Shown one piece after another: positions 34,251 to 47,856 of a stretch of 64,000 nt of DNA. Origin of the DNA: Onchocerca volvulus (taxonomy: Eukaryota; Nematoda; Chromadorea; Rhabditida; Onchocercidae); contig HG738137.1 of assembly GCA_000499405.2 (NCBI GenBank), forward strand, positions 11,778,121 to 11,842,120. Direction: 5' to 3'. Numbering within the stretch: the first letter of the stretch is position 1; each line of letters starts with the position of its first letter. Under the pieces are notes generated by a model that saw nothing but the letters and a program-made list of their open reading frames with translations, made no database searches and was not told the origin of the DNA. Made by a program: the position numbers and the translations under genes.

Positions 34251-37200
34251 ATGTTGGGTCGTAATCTATTTTTAGTATTACTACAGTTATTTACGTTGTT
34301 ATTGATTCCAAATTTCGTGCATTCACTACGTATCCTTGATACTGTTGTATCTTGTGATCAGGTAAATTATTTTTTCTAACTGTTTTGAATACTGGATAAA
34401 TTTTCCGGTAAAAGCTATTTGTTAGGAGTATTTTGAGCAAGCATTTTAAACCTGCTCTAGATTTACAGCGACATTAGAGAAATTTAAATAATAATAGAAA
34501 AATTAATTAAAATAGAAAAACGGTTAAACTAAGAACTCGACTATTTAATTATTTAATAATGAATCCTTAAAATTGAAAAGACAGAAAAAAGCAGCTGCTG
34601 TAGAAAATAAATTACAAAACATATTGATATTTTTGAATTATTTTAATCAACTTTTATTGAACTTCAACTAAGAATTTTGTAAGTGCTTGATTCTTTATAA
34701 CTACAGAAATTTAACCTTGCCATATTTTTTGAAAAAAAAATTTCGTATATTTTCTCGATATCCTTGTTTGGATTTCTTATCAAATTTTTCAAGTTTTTTA
34801 TTATTTCGAGAAGAAAAAGAAAATTTAAATTAGCTTTTGCAAGAATTTCAAGTGTTTGATTATACATTTTTTTCCGGGACGAATTAAATAACACTGGCCT
34901 AGATTTGATAATTAAAGTTCCTTAAGAATAACTTCAAAACAGCACTCAAAATTGAATTTTATCAAAATATATATGTTTTTTTTTTTACTTTCGTTCGATC
35001 AAAAAGTCTTAATAATTATAAGTTTTAGAGGTAAGGAGGAAGAACAGGAGAATGACTTATAATTAAAAATATATTTTTGAATCGATCTAGTACTACTAGA
35101 TCTATGCATTATATCAACCAATGGTTTATGAAATTATTATTTTAAAAAATTCATTTTTTTTTTCGATTATTATGGAACACAAGATTTCCTTCTTCTTAAT
35201 TTATTACCAGTAAAAATTATTCTATTCTTCCCTTGCTTCATTTTTATTAACATTATAATTCATATAGATATATTTATGTATAAGATAATATCTCCTATTC
35301 AATCAGTACGATGCTCCTTGTCTCTTTCCATCAACAAAATTAGTCGATGATTGCAAGATATTTTTAATTTTAGTATGTAAATAAATTGATATATTTAATA
35401 AGCAATATTCAGGAAATAATAAGACTCAAAAATTTCCAATAGTTTAGGTTGAATTTTTGGAAAAAATTTTTGCGTTGAAATTTTCGGAAGAATATTTTTT
35501 GCAAGTTTTTGATTCAAGTTTCAGTTCTTTGCAAGTACCAATTTAAAATTTATTTACTAACAAGAATTCTCAGATCCTACTTCGGATGGCGATATGAATG
35601 GTTAATTAAACCCTTCTATAAATGATGTGGAATAGTGATTTTCCAATAAAATGACATAAATTGAGATTTATCGCGAAATAAAAAGTCATTTGCTAACTAA
35701 TCTTTTTTTTTTCTTTTTTTAGTTTTACCAAACATCCGACCAATTCATCAATTCCATAATCCTAATCTTTTTGAAAAATTAAAAATTGAAATATGATGCA
35801 GGATTTCTTCCATTTTGTCCGTGAAATAAGAAATAAATCCCTATCTATTATGAGCGGTGTTTTTTACCGATCTAATGCTAAAAACCAATTCATTACTATT
35901 TTACTCCAGATTTTTCTTTATTCGAGAATTTGGTCTGTACACTAGACTCTTGAAAGGTCAATTCTTAGGTGCACCTTAGTTTTCGGTTTTTAAAAAAATC
36001 TAAATTTTACATTAAATTTCAGTGAATTTTTTCTCTCAGATAAAAAAATTTCTTTTTCACTGCGGAATATATGAGTTTGTTTCATTGGTTTATCTAAGTT
36101 TTAAAATCTGTAATATTTCGTCTTTTCTTTTTTTTTTTTTTTTTTTGTTAAAAGCATTAATAAATTATTTTTTATGTTATTAACTATACATAATTATTAG
36201 TGATTCTTTGATATATAATTATTTTTTTATTTATTTCTTTATTCTACTTATATAACTCTTATAATATCACTCACAAAATGGATATAAGATTTTGATTCTT
36301 TAAATGATATATGATAGATTGTTTCATTAAATATGAATTAGGGTTGCCGCTATTTATTTTGAAAATTTGGTTAATCACTGATAATATTCTCTTTCATTTC
36401 AGTTATTTGAAGATTTATATTATCATAGTTCCGATTATATAGGCTTGCATAATAAATACCTTTTTTAATTAATAATGTTAATCCTTTTTATCAACTTTTT
36501 GTTTAAATTATTATTGTTATTCTTTGTGATATTAATAAATGAATTTCCTTTACTACATAAATGTGCAGCAATAAAACATGTAATATCAAAAACGAAACAA
36601 ATAGTAATTCCATCTAATTTACAAAAAATATGGGAGAAAAAAGAAGTATAAGACTAATATTATAGTTTTATTAATTGCTGTGAAATTAAATTTGGTTACG
36701 TAAGAATATTATTTCCAAACGGCCTTAAAAAGTATCATTTCACAAAGATAGTAGTTTCTGTAATTGAATGGTTCTGCTGAGTCTTAAATTTAACTATTGA
36801 AAAGTTTCTGCTCTTTTTAAAATTATTTTTAGTAATATTTGCTCATTATATTTTATCACATCATTCGATTAAGTATACATTATCCTGTGATGTTTTGTTT
36901 AAAATTCCCGACATTTCATAAATTACCTTGTAAATTTATCTGATAATGTATGCATTTGCTTAAGATAGGTTTTATTACAGTTGTAGTTTGAATCAAAAAA
37001 CGAGGATAAATTAGTTATCATTTGGACAATCAATAAAATATAGATTAATCGAGTATTCATTGGTAGGATTTCCATATATTTTAATGAAATTATATCATTA
37101 TACTCATTTAAATTATTCATTTAAATGTGGGAAACACTCAAAACATAAAAGTATGATAATTATCCTATTTCATTTTATTTTCATTTGATTTCATCGTCAA

Positions 37201-40200
37201 AAGGAAATTGAAAAATAAAAAAAAGAAAGAAAAAAAGGGAAGGAAAAAAAAAGTGACAAAAATTGATAAAATCTAATCACCAATAGTTTTAAGTAGCTAT
37301 TAAGTAAAACGGGGATTTTTAACGGTTAAATTTAAAGTTTAACAATTTAATGCAACGACTGGTTGAGTAATTTGTCATTAAGAAAAAATGATATATGCCT
37401 TATTGAACGAATGACATAAATCGGATACATTGGTCATATATCCGAAAAATATTGAGCAAACCGGATTCACCAGCATTTCCGGGAAATAAATGTCTTACCG
37501 GAATTAGTCGTCGATTTTCTTCTTGAATAATTAAAAAATCAGTTTTCCAAATCAGTGATATTAAATAATGCAAAATTAAAACTTGTTTGGTTTATTTTCA
37601 CAGGAAAAATCCATTCCTCATTTCCTCATATAATATTATCTTTATTTCGGTTATTTGCGTTATAATTTGTTGCAGAATACATCAAATTTAGTATTTTATT
37701 TACATATAAATTATTAAATTTATTTTGTTAAACAATTTCGCAACTAATTATTTTGGCTATTTCTTTTTTTGAAATCAATCATAACATATATTTTATTGAA
37801 TTTTGCGATATTTTTAAGAGTAATGTTTTATTTATTCAAATAATTTCATATAAATTTTAATTTATTTTTAGCTAAATAATTAATTATTTGTCATTTAAAA
37901 GAAAAATTGGCTTTCTTTTTTTGAATACAATAATTTTCCAATCAATTTTTTTTTTAATATTTAATGCATATTTTCTCTCGACAATATTTTTAGAATGATT
38001 GTTTTGTTAATTTGCAAATAATTTAATTTCATACAAATTTATTTTAATATTTATTGAGTTATTAATCATTGTCATAGTAAAAAGGAAAATTTGTTTATTC
38101 TAAATGTTATAATTTCCCAATCAATTTTTCATATTTACAGAGCAATTTTGTACTTACAATTCGATTCGAAGAACCATTTCATGGCATAATCTACAGCGAG
38201 AAAGGTTTTCCTAATTGCATTTATGTGAATGCATCAATTTTAACCAAATCATCCTACACTATTAAGGTATTTTCAAGGATTTTTCATCAAATCTAGTATT
38301 GGTTGGTCGGTTCAATATGACGATAAAAAGTAGGTTGGATGATTGATTGTTGATGATTTGAAAGAAATTCACAAATTCAAAATCTTTATTACTTGATTCA
38401 TAGAATATTTCGAAACAATCGTATATTTATAACTTTTATAGTAAAATTTCCAAAATAATTAATTTTATAAAATATGGGATAAAATTAATGACTAATAAAA
38501 TAATGCAAGTATTATTTAATAAAAATTATTTTGATAAAAATTTTCAAAAATGATTCCAAGCAAAGTATCATTGAGAATCCATCCATCTATCATCTATCGG
38601 ACAACAATAATACTATGTAATTATCATCATTATCATTACTATCATCATCTTTACAAATGGCATTGATGAACTCGAAATTTAGGTGACTGATATGGAAAAG
38701 TATTTGCCTCCTTCCTTCTTCTTTCCGCTCCCAATTTAATACCATTCATGATATGTCTAATTTTGTTCGAAGATTTTTAAATTTTTTGAAAAATTTCTAA
38801 GGAAAAACTGGAATTTTACAATCCTGCCTAAACATCAATTAAACCGATGCTTCTTACTTATTTTTTTACAGTAGTGTTAAATTCATTTCTGTATCATTTG
38901 CTCAAAAAATGTCTCAAGTTTTTCCGAACTTTAAAAGATATTCATATTCTGAAAATGAGGAAAGAAAAAACAGAAATTTAAATGTATTATTCGTTATAAT
39001 TTGATAAAGCTGCAATATTAGTAATTAATTTCAAATTCACATAGTAAGTTTTGATTTTATGAAATTGTTCATAAATATAATTAGAATATAAATATTATTT
39101 ATGTTCTAATCTTTATAATATTAAACAGATATCTGTTACACATGATAAGCCTTTTTTTTTATTTTAATAAAATTTTGAGTGTTTTAAAAGGTATTTTTTG
39201 ATTTTGAATTCTCAACTTACAGCTTAACATTGACATATCACTAAATCTTGCAGTTTTTTCGTTCTTTTATCATAAATATGAATGAACTACTTCGTATTTG
39301 TACCGTATTTTCAACCATAATTTATGCATAGGTACCATTGGATGGATGTGAAACAGTCTACAATTCGGATGGTAACCTGGAAAATGCTATCATTATTCAG
39401 GAAAATTCTCTATTTATGGATGAAACTGATAAAAAATATCTGTTAACATGTGTCCCAGTGCTTTCAACAACACTCGGGTAATTGTAATGCCTTTTTTGGA
39501 AATTTAAGAAATTTTTGTTCTGAATTTGAAAATTAATGATATTAAACAAAGTTTGATAGAGAATGAAATAAATCTAGCATACTATATTAGCTAATTTTAT
39601 ACCTTTGAAAGATTGAAAAACAAATAAGAAAATATTAGAATATTTCTTTTTCTTAAGAAAATTTTAATGGATACATAAATGTAGCAATGAATTATTGCAA
39701 ATAAATTAAATTAAAAACTGAAGCTTCCAAAAGTCTGGTAAATAAAAGAAAATGAGTAATTAAATAATTGAATAACGAAATTAAATTGGAAACAAATAAG
39801 TAAAGAGTAGTAAAATATGATAAATGTATCATAACTCTATTAATCGATTACAATTTTTTGCTGAAATGATCTAAAAAATAAATATTTTGAGATTTTAAAT
39901 GCTGAAAAATTACTATTGAATTATTTATTAGATAATTGCTTGATGAACAGGAATTCCGGTATAATTTTAAGTATCGATATGATGAGCTATTGAGAAATTA
40001 ATTGATTCGCTCCTCATCGATGTCGTAAAATTTGATTCATTCATTTATGGTTCTGCTGAAAATCAAGACGGCTTTATTCTTTTTTTTATTTTTCTGAAAT
40101 ATTTAGATGACAGCTTTTCGTTAGCTTATTAAGTGGTTGGTTAATTTGATTTAAGTTGGCAGAAAAAGTTAGAAAGAATGCAATTATTCGCTTTCAAAAA

Positions 40201-43200
40201 TATAAATTTATTTTTGATGAAAACTGAAAGTAAATAAGCTATTTATTATGCTTTTTCGTGTTTTTTTCAAACTATTATTTCGCCATGAATTTTTTGCCGC
40301 ATTCGTAACATTTGAATGATCTCATGCCGTGTATATCCGTTCATGTCTTCTCATATCACTACGCTGCAAATAAAAAAGCGATAAAAATGTTGGAAAAAAA
40401 GAAAAAGGGAGAGAAAAAAAACAAATAACAAATCAAATGAAAATTTTTTATCGCCATTAATGGTGTAATTAAACCAGTAATGTTCAAATATTTGTGTTTT
40501 ATATTCAAATAATGATATGAAAAAAAATAGTAGGTAATAGATTACTTTAAATACTTTCTTAAGTGATACCTTAAATGATCAATAGAATTAGGCCCAAATA
40601 ATATTTCCGAATTAAATTGATAATATTTCCAGCTTCTTATCAGAAACTGTTAATTTTGGTGGTATCACAGTGGATAGTCATGCCATTACGGCAGCAACAA
40701 TCAGTGCAACAGGCATCGCTGATCAACATGTACAATATAAATTTGAACTTCATAAAGTTAATTCGGATGGTACTTTACAACCAATCAATGGTCCTATTTT
40801 CGTTGGCGATGATATCGTAAGTGCATCTTTCTTCACACGTTTTCGACTTTCCTTCGAGATATATGTAAAATGACTTAAAGTAACGTATTTTTTTGACTAA
40901 ACTGCTAATAGTTATTTCTTATTAGATGGACTCGGCCATGCGTTGCCGAGGTACAGTTAGCCTATTTAAATAAAAATGTAAATGCTCGTTTGTTCAAAAT
41001 TCTAAATTTCTGAAATTTTTGCCGATTGCTTTGAAATTTTGACACAACGTTGCATTCGAATACGAGCATGTTTTTATGTACTTTTTATACATAAGCTTTG
41101 CTATGGCTCAGACTGGTAAATGGAAAATGTTGAGAGAAAAATTTGATATAATTTACTTCGTGTGAAATAAAATTTGATATAATTTGCAGTATGGTTGGAT
41201 TGGAGATTGATTCTTACTATTGTGACTCGGCCAGGTCAGTTATAGGTGTGGAGAGGTTTTTTGTGTCTTGTGATAGAGACGAAACGAATCCTGTTGAGAA
41301 AATTTAAGAGACGGACTCTGTCAAGAAAATTTTATTCATTGATGGAAGAGTGATTTTTCATATCAAACAATTATCGGTCACTGAGTTATTCTTTCCTTTG
41401 TCACTGATAGAGAAGAGTACTGTTCAACTGAATTGTCGGATTGTTGCTACTGCTGTGTCTCTTTGAACTTCGAACTGTTACTAAGACTGTATAAGGATCC
41501 CGAACTTGAACTTGAACTCTAGCTCCAAATCCTGTCTTCTTAAATCCTTCGGGGATTTCTTCCTCTTAACTGATCTTCATCGCGCGCCTCTCAATTAGTT
41601 GGCCTTATTTTGTTTATCTGTGAGTTTTGACGACAAACATGTTTATCGTCTCTTTGAAACTATGTCGCGCCGCTTGACCTTTAGCACTTCTTGTTTACGA
41701 TAATTGTCGTGGCGCTATTTGATATTACTTTTGACTTTCGCCGACAGAAAAGAAAGAAAAGAGGAAGCGCACTTTCTAATATGTTTAATTTCATAGTGCT
41801 TGTGAGCGTAAGATAATTTTTTGTTGTTCCATTGTCTGTGTAGGTATAGAGATTATCTGGTTTGCCGATTTTAGAATACGCAACATTTAATTGTCCATAT
41901 GAAAAGCAATCCTTGTCTAGATCTAAACCGCACAATTCTAAAGATAGCTTTATTGATGGTGATTGCAAGCGCCAATCGAATTGGGAATTTCAATCTCTTA
42001 AATTGAAATGGCATATCCGTTGAAATCATTGGAATGTGAAGAATGAGGACATTTTTGCCTTTGAAAGGTCCTGTCAAGATTGTTGCTTGTGCGTCGTCGT
42101 TCATTAATTTTTTTTATTGCAAGTCGCGTGCTGTTGCAAAGCCTTGGCCATTGATATTTCTCAACATGATAATTGGCACGTTTTCAATTGCAGTACATCC
42201 TTGCAGTGGCAGATCGAGTGAATTCAGATGTTCTGTTGGTGCCTCGCTTTGAATGTTAGGTACTATTATTAAATTCAACATTTAAAGTGAGGCAGTCGCA
42301 TACAAGTCTGTCCACATTGTTGTAAAACTGTAAAGTTCGTAAAATATTGCTAAGTTCGTAGACATCTTTGTTCTTGGTCGCAAAGAGCTCGTTCACTGAG
42401 CAATCGTGATTCTTATAATTTCTTTGAATATTGGGAAATATTTTTTAACCAACTCTTCTTTTGGCATTACTAAATAACAGAAATTATGAGACAATAAAAT
42501 TCCTCCTGAGATGATCAATCGGCCCCTTTCCATTCCCAATTTCTAGCTACTGGTGTGAGAATATCTCAGCTGATCGATCCTTTTGCAGCTGGACACGCAT
42601 ATTTGTAGTTAATTTTAACGCCTTTATGTGTCGCCACAAAGCAGAAGTTGACAAATTCCTATTGTCATCGAGCTGCGAAGTCCTAACATTTTAAAATTTC
42701 CGTGGCTCCTTCTCCTCCAGCATGTCGCCTTATGATTGGTTAATCTCACACTTTCCTACATAAAGTGGACGTGATATTAAATTCACTCTGCTCACTTACT
42801 TTTACCTGACAGATAAAAAAAGTAAGTACATACAAAAATTTGCGCATATTCGAATGGAAAGCAATCGGTGAAGAACTTACAACATTGTGTCAAAAGCCAC
42901 AACGAACATTTAAATTTTATTTATATGGATATAAATTTAGTCGTTTTTTATTGTCACTAAATATTTTGTACGATTCTCTTTTCGGCGAAATGTAAATCCT
43001 CCATCATTCATCGCTGATCCACAGCTTCCGTCACCATTTTTTTTGAAATCTTAAAATTTCACCACTTCTTTCGATTGAGTTTAAACCCACGATCACTGGA
43101 ATGGAAGAGGCATTCAGCTTTTTAGAAAAAAGAGAAAATTAAAGGATAAGATGAAAAAAGAACAATGAACATTCCATTGCATGTTTATTTGGATATTTCG

Positions 43201-46200
43201 AATTCCAGTTTCAGACAAAATTTTGGGTTGAAACTTTTTAAAGAATTGTAATCCTTAAATAAAACTTATTTAAGAATTATTTAGATATTTCTCTTCCCAT
43301 TTTCTATTCTTCTTTTCATAAGATGGGCAATTTTTTTTTCTATTATGTATGTGAAATATAAATTATATCAATAGTATCAAAAAATGAAAAATTCGCTTTA
43401 AACAACAAAAAAATTGTTAACAAATAATATATTTGACCAATTATTTTTAAGTACCTACAAATATTTTATTTTTTAATTTCAAATTAATTCGATTTCATTT
43501 CCAATTTTACTTCCTTATTCCATCTTTATCAAGAACATATTTATTTGACGTTTGGATGGGAAATGTTTATTCTGCAGTGGTAATATTTTAAGAACCACTC
43601 ATTAAACAGAAATTTTGGAAAAAAGAAAAAAAAAAAACTTATGCCGCCTATCTTTTTCGTTCAGTTATTCCATCGATTTCTGTTTAAATCATTATTATTC
43701 GCAAGATTTATGTCTAGAGAACTGGTGTGATACTAACCAAGTATTGAAAGAGTTTACGCGAAGTTCTCTTATAACTTCGATTAATTTGATTATAATATCA
43801 AAAAACCAAATTTAATTGTTAATTTTTAAAATTAAAATGGATTATAGAAAATCATATGGAAGGAACAGTAATGTTTTGGCAAATTTTAAATTTGCTAACG
43901 CTGCAAATCATTTCACTAGATGAATGAATATTTCATTCGTGTAAACAAAAAAATAAAAAAAAAAAAAAAAAAAAAGAAAGAATATGCTGTACTGTTTGAT
44001 GAAAATTGATCAGATTTTGAATTTTAGGTTTACATCATTCGGGTTAGTTCATTAGCAAGAGATGCAAGGATTGGACATTGCTGGGCGCGTGATGACCAAT
44101 CAACGTTACAACTTTCGGATAATAATGGTTGCAGCGTGCAACTTATCGGTAACGTTTGGAATCATTTTCAACGTCAAGAAGATGGTAACAGTATCATTTT
44201 CCGGAATCAAATCAAAGCATGGGCATTCCCAACAAGGTTCGTATGAAGATGTTTCGAATTTTTTCCAAAACAATAACAAATATTGTCAAAATTTTAATTA
44301 TAAATCAAAGACTTTTTTCGATATTCATCATCAGTAAGAAATATGCGATTAATTCTAAAAAATTTTGATATAGAAGGATATTTGTGGTAAATTAGAGAAA
44401 ATTAAAAGAGTGTCAAAGTGAATATGAGTTAAGATATGATCAAAAATTACGAACGAGTAAGAATATTAAACTTTCAAAAAGTCAAAAATAATATCTGAAA
44501 TATCTGAAAAAAAAAAAAAGAAAAAAATGATTTCTGAAATTACTGATGCTAAAATAAACACGGATGAATGAAATAAATTTATTTAAAAATTTAAATTTTC
44601 TTTTTTCTTAATTTTTCTTTTTTTTATAACCTAATATTTAGAAATATCTTTGTTTTCTTTTCTCTTTCAGATCATAAATGAAACAAATAATACAATTTAT
44701 AAAGGAAGATATTGTGAAAAAATTAGGAGAAAATATAGTGCAAAAGTAAAGGAATGCAAAAAAGAAAGAGAGAAGATAATAATGAGTGCCATACTTACTT
44801 ATTTCTCCAATATTTCAAACGAAAAGTTTTTTTTGATAATTACTCTTATTGCATGCATTAATTATTATGCTTGTTTATTTCTTTCAATATTATGCAACAA
44901 GTATACGAATAGTTTAGAGAAATTTTTATTTTTCAACAAAAATAATACAATATCAGAAATACATGATCCATTAATTCTTTTTTTTTGTTTACAGCAATGA
45001 TGTGAATATATTTTGCAACTTGCATACGTGTCGCATCACGTGTCATCGCACATCTTGTAAAGAACAAAGGCAACGCCGGAACGTTATGATGGTAAATGAT
45101 GCTGGTTATGATAATAATACGGTTCATATCATAAAAACCAATTTTCACGTTCAAGATAAACGTAAAGAAATGGAGAAAAATGAGGATAAGGTTCTTTATT
45201 TCTTTATTTATTTATTACTAGACTCATCCATGCTCCGTGTGGCCGATCCAGCTAGTCCATAGAGGCCGGCCATACTTCGCGTCTCCGGCTCCAACCGGTC
45301 TATATAAATAAAAATGTCAGTGTTGTTTGTTCAAAACCTTGAGTCTTCGAAAGTTCTTGAACACACACCTTATCTATATTAATTCAAAATCTTAGATATC
45401 GGAAAGTCCTTAACCTATTGCTTTGAAATTTTGACGCAAAGTTGCATTCGAATACGCATATGTTTTTAAATATTCATCGACTGATTTCAAATTTTTATAC
45501 GCATAGCATTCGAATAGGCAAATGTTTTCAAATAAATAAGGCGAGTAATTCGAGTTTTTCGTTTGTCTCTTGTTTTTTGAGGGATTTAATTCGTTTATTT
45601 TTTAATTTGCGGGGAATGTAGTTGCGGCGCATAAATGTCGAAGTCATGATAGTGTATAAGGAAATGTTTCGTTCAAGCAATTCATGGATTACCTCTTTGA
45701 CTTCTAATATTTACCTTCTGATTTTTACATCATTATTTATTATCATTCATTATTATTTATTATTTATCATTATTTATTATCGTTTATTATTACTTATTAT
45801 TATTTATTATTACTTACATGTGAAAATATTATTATTATTTATTATTGCTTACATGTGAAAATAGTATTATTAATTTTTTTCATTGTTTTTTGTTTTTATT
45901 TATTATTATTAATTATTATTAATATTATTATCTATTATTACTACTAATTTTACTAATTATCAATTATCAAATGTTATTAGAGAAATGGGAGAAAGAGAAT
46001 GAGAGAAAAAAGGGAAGGCGGAATTAATAAACTCTGTCCCCTCGCTTACTTTTAGTTTCACGCACGTGATACGTGAAAAAAAGTATGTTTATGTAAGAGC
46101 ACTTGCCTCTTCGAATGCAGAGTGTGTCAAAATTTTAAAAAAATCGGTAGAGAACTTGCGGAGATCAATGAGAAGTAATAGGTAGCATTTACATTTTTAT

Positions 46201-47856
46201 TTATATATAGATGATTCATTTAAATCAGCACTAATTTTTAATCATAATGATATCAGAAAAAAATAGTGTAGAAAACAAACTTATAATGTTTAAAATAGTA
46301 TGAAATAGAAAAAGTATGAATATTAATAGTTCAAATCTTATCATCAAAGGTATGATCAGAATTAGCATCTAATTTAAGGATCTACGATAAACATAATTTC
46401 AAAATAGTTGGTAATTTATTATGAAATTTTCGATAACAAAAAGATAATGCCCTTAGTAATTATGAAGAATGAAATATACGGAAAATGGCACACATAAAAT
46501 GAATTAATATGATTATATGGAAACATGTAATATTGATTTGAAATATTTAACATATATCGATAATTGCACCTGTATACCTGTTCACATTTACGACAATATA
46601 AATTGAAAATTTAGGTAATAATTCATATAAATACACAAATACATATAGATAAAAATGAAATGTGAAGAACTATGTATTTGAAAACTTTTTACTTTTTTCT
46701 TTTTTTTTCTTTTTTTTTTCTGTGAAATGAAATATCTCGCATTGTTCGAGATCTTCAATTTTTCTTCTCATGAAATGAATTTTATTTGGTTGTCTGAAAT
46801 TAACTGAAATTTTATATGGATAGTTAAGATGAAATGGAATTTAATAAGATTATTCAATAGATTTGTAAGATTATTAACAAAAGTGAAGCAATGACCCTTT
46901 ACTTATTCATTTAATATTCTATTTTTAGAATTTCTTATGTTTATATTTTATATGCATTTATATTTATATTTTTGATACAAAAATATTGCAATTTTTTTTA
47001 AGAAAAGAAAAAAAAAACGAGAAACAAATAATTAGCATGTCCACATGCTTCATTTTATGGTATTTGGAATTCCTTTTAATTTAAAGACAAAAGTCATTTT
47101 CTTGTTAATCATTTGAATCAAACACAATATTTTTAATTAAAAATTGAACAGTTGCATAATTCATTACGGAATAAGAAAAATATGTAATAAGTAAATAGAA
47201 AATGATAAGTATCGCAAATTATTAATCTATATTTGTACCGAATTAAGATTAAAAGTAATACTGAAAATGAATGATTTATTATGTAATATTTTGAGTGACA
47301 TCTTCAAAATGACATGAGCCTTATGAAGGAAATGACAATATAAACAGAATATCTAGTCATAAGAATAATATAAATCAAGTTATCAGTTCTTATTTGTTTT
47401 TAGTTCGACTGAATTTTTTAATCATTTTAATTTCAAGTATCGGCTGGTTTAAATGTCTATTTCGTAATAAATTTCAAAGTTTCATGACAAATTTCAAGAA
47501 TTTTAACAAATTTTGTAAATTCAAATAACGCTTTTCATTTGTTCATTTCTTTTTTTTTCTAGAATTTAAACAGCACAAAAAATAGAAATAAATTACGGAT
47601 GTATAATAATCTACCAATAACAATAGCAACAACAACAGAAGAGGAGTTGCTTAAAAGAATATCAGAAGAAAGAACAACAAAAGCAATAACTTCATGTTTG
47701 ACGAGAATTGGAATCAATAAATTGATCATTATCATGATAATATCATTTTTATTTATGCTTCTTATTGCATTAATATGGTTTGTATTTGCATCCAGAAAGT
47801 TGCTATCAAATGATAAGTTGAAATATTATTCGCAGCGATATTTCATTGAATTGTAA
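34251..47856 (+). CDS. ZP-domain type I membrane protein, cuticlin-like
   Basis: Exons 34251-34361, 38141-38266, 39332-39477, 40633-40816, 44028-44236, 44995-45190, 47563-47856; 421 residues. An N-terminal signal peptide (NLFLVLLQLFTLLLIPNFVHS) is followed by a ZP domain (about 30-280). It has VVSCDQ at the start, the EPFHGIIYSEKGFPNCIYVN segment, GHCWARDD and a Cys cluster (CNLHTCRITCHRTSC). A dibasic furin-type site RQRR lies at 284-287. A transmembrane helix (about 378-400, LIIIMIISFLFMLLIALIWF on) and a short cytoplasmic tail end the protein. That order is typical of nematode cuticlin-like/apical matrix ZP proteins, which are cleaved and polymerise outside the epidermis. The exon 6 donor (GTTCTT) is weak. 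Introns 4 and 6 carry Helitron-related insertions; the last exon is duplicated at 57241. Confidence 0.88.
34362..38140 (+). other. ZP gene intron 1, nothing further seen
   Basis: 3.8 kb of AT-rich intron with no recognisable exon, RNA gene or mobile element on either strand. Confidence 0.4.
40925..42930 (-). mobile_element. Helitron-related element in ZP intron 4
   Basis: The left edge has the hairpin GACTCGGCCATGCGTTGCCG (40930 on), then AAATAAAAATGTAAATGCTC, then GATTGCTTTGAAATTTTGAC. The right edge (42833-42930) is the inverse: GCAATCGGTGAAGAAC, ACAACGAACATTTAAATTTT, ATTTATAT. The interior carries a Pif1-like helicase relic on the minus strand. Positions 41200-41480 match 50990-51250 of the relic in the duplicated region. 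Long subterminal inverted repeats plus a GC hairpin suggest the Helentron/HINE branch of Helitrons. Confidence 0.65.
41800..42560 (-). pseudogene. Helitron Pif1-like helicase, C-terminal relic
   Basis: Successive minus-strand pieces in shifting frames match the C-terminal part of Helitron RepHel helicases. They read IGNGKGPID (about 42530), KEELVKKYFPIF and NYKNHDC (about 42420), ATKNKDVYEL, EHLNSLDLP (about 42220), VPIIMLRNINGQGF, ATILTGPFKG (about 42080), PMISTDMPFQFKRLKFPIRL, ELCGLDLDKDCFSYGQLNVA and KPDNLYTYTDNGTTK (about 41830). Several frameshifts and a stop show that it is dead. The helicase would unwind DNA during rolling-circle transposition. Confidence 0.85.
45225..46210. mobile_element. 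Helitron-related inverted-repeat element in ZP intron 6
   Basis: It starts 35 bp after exon 6 with GC-rich GAGGCCGGCCATACTTCGCG (45263 on) and TCTATATAAATAAAAATGTC (45299). It ends with the inverse ACATTTTTATTTATATATAG (about 46191-46210). A block near the right end (TTTCACGCACGTGATACGTG, 46057) is the reverse complement of the type seen at 7605 and 8685. An internal remnant at 45620-45700 matches 9796-9950. A TTATTATTATTTATT-type low-complexity stretch fills 45730-45960. Confidence 0.6.

Noticed and set aside
44650..45000. 116-codon frame in ZP intron 5, preceded by TTTCTCTTTCAG
   Set aside because: Splicing from exon 5 (phase 2) into this acceptor gives an immediate stop; the protein is low-complexity and unlike ZP sequence.
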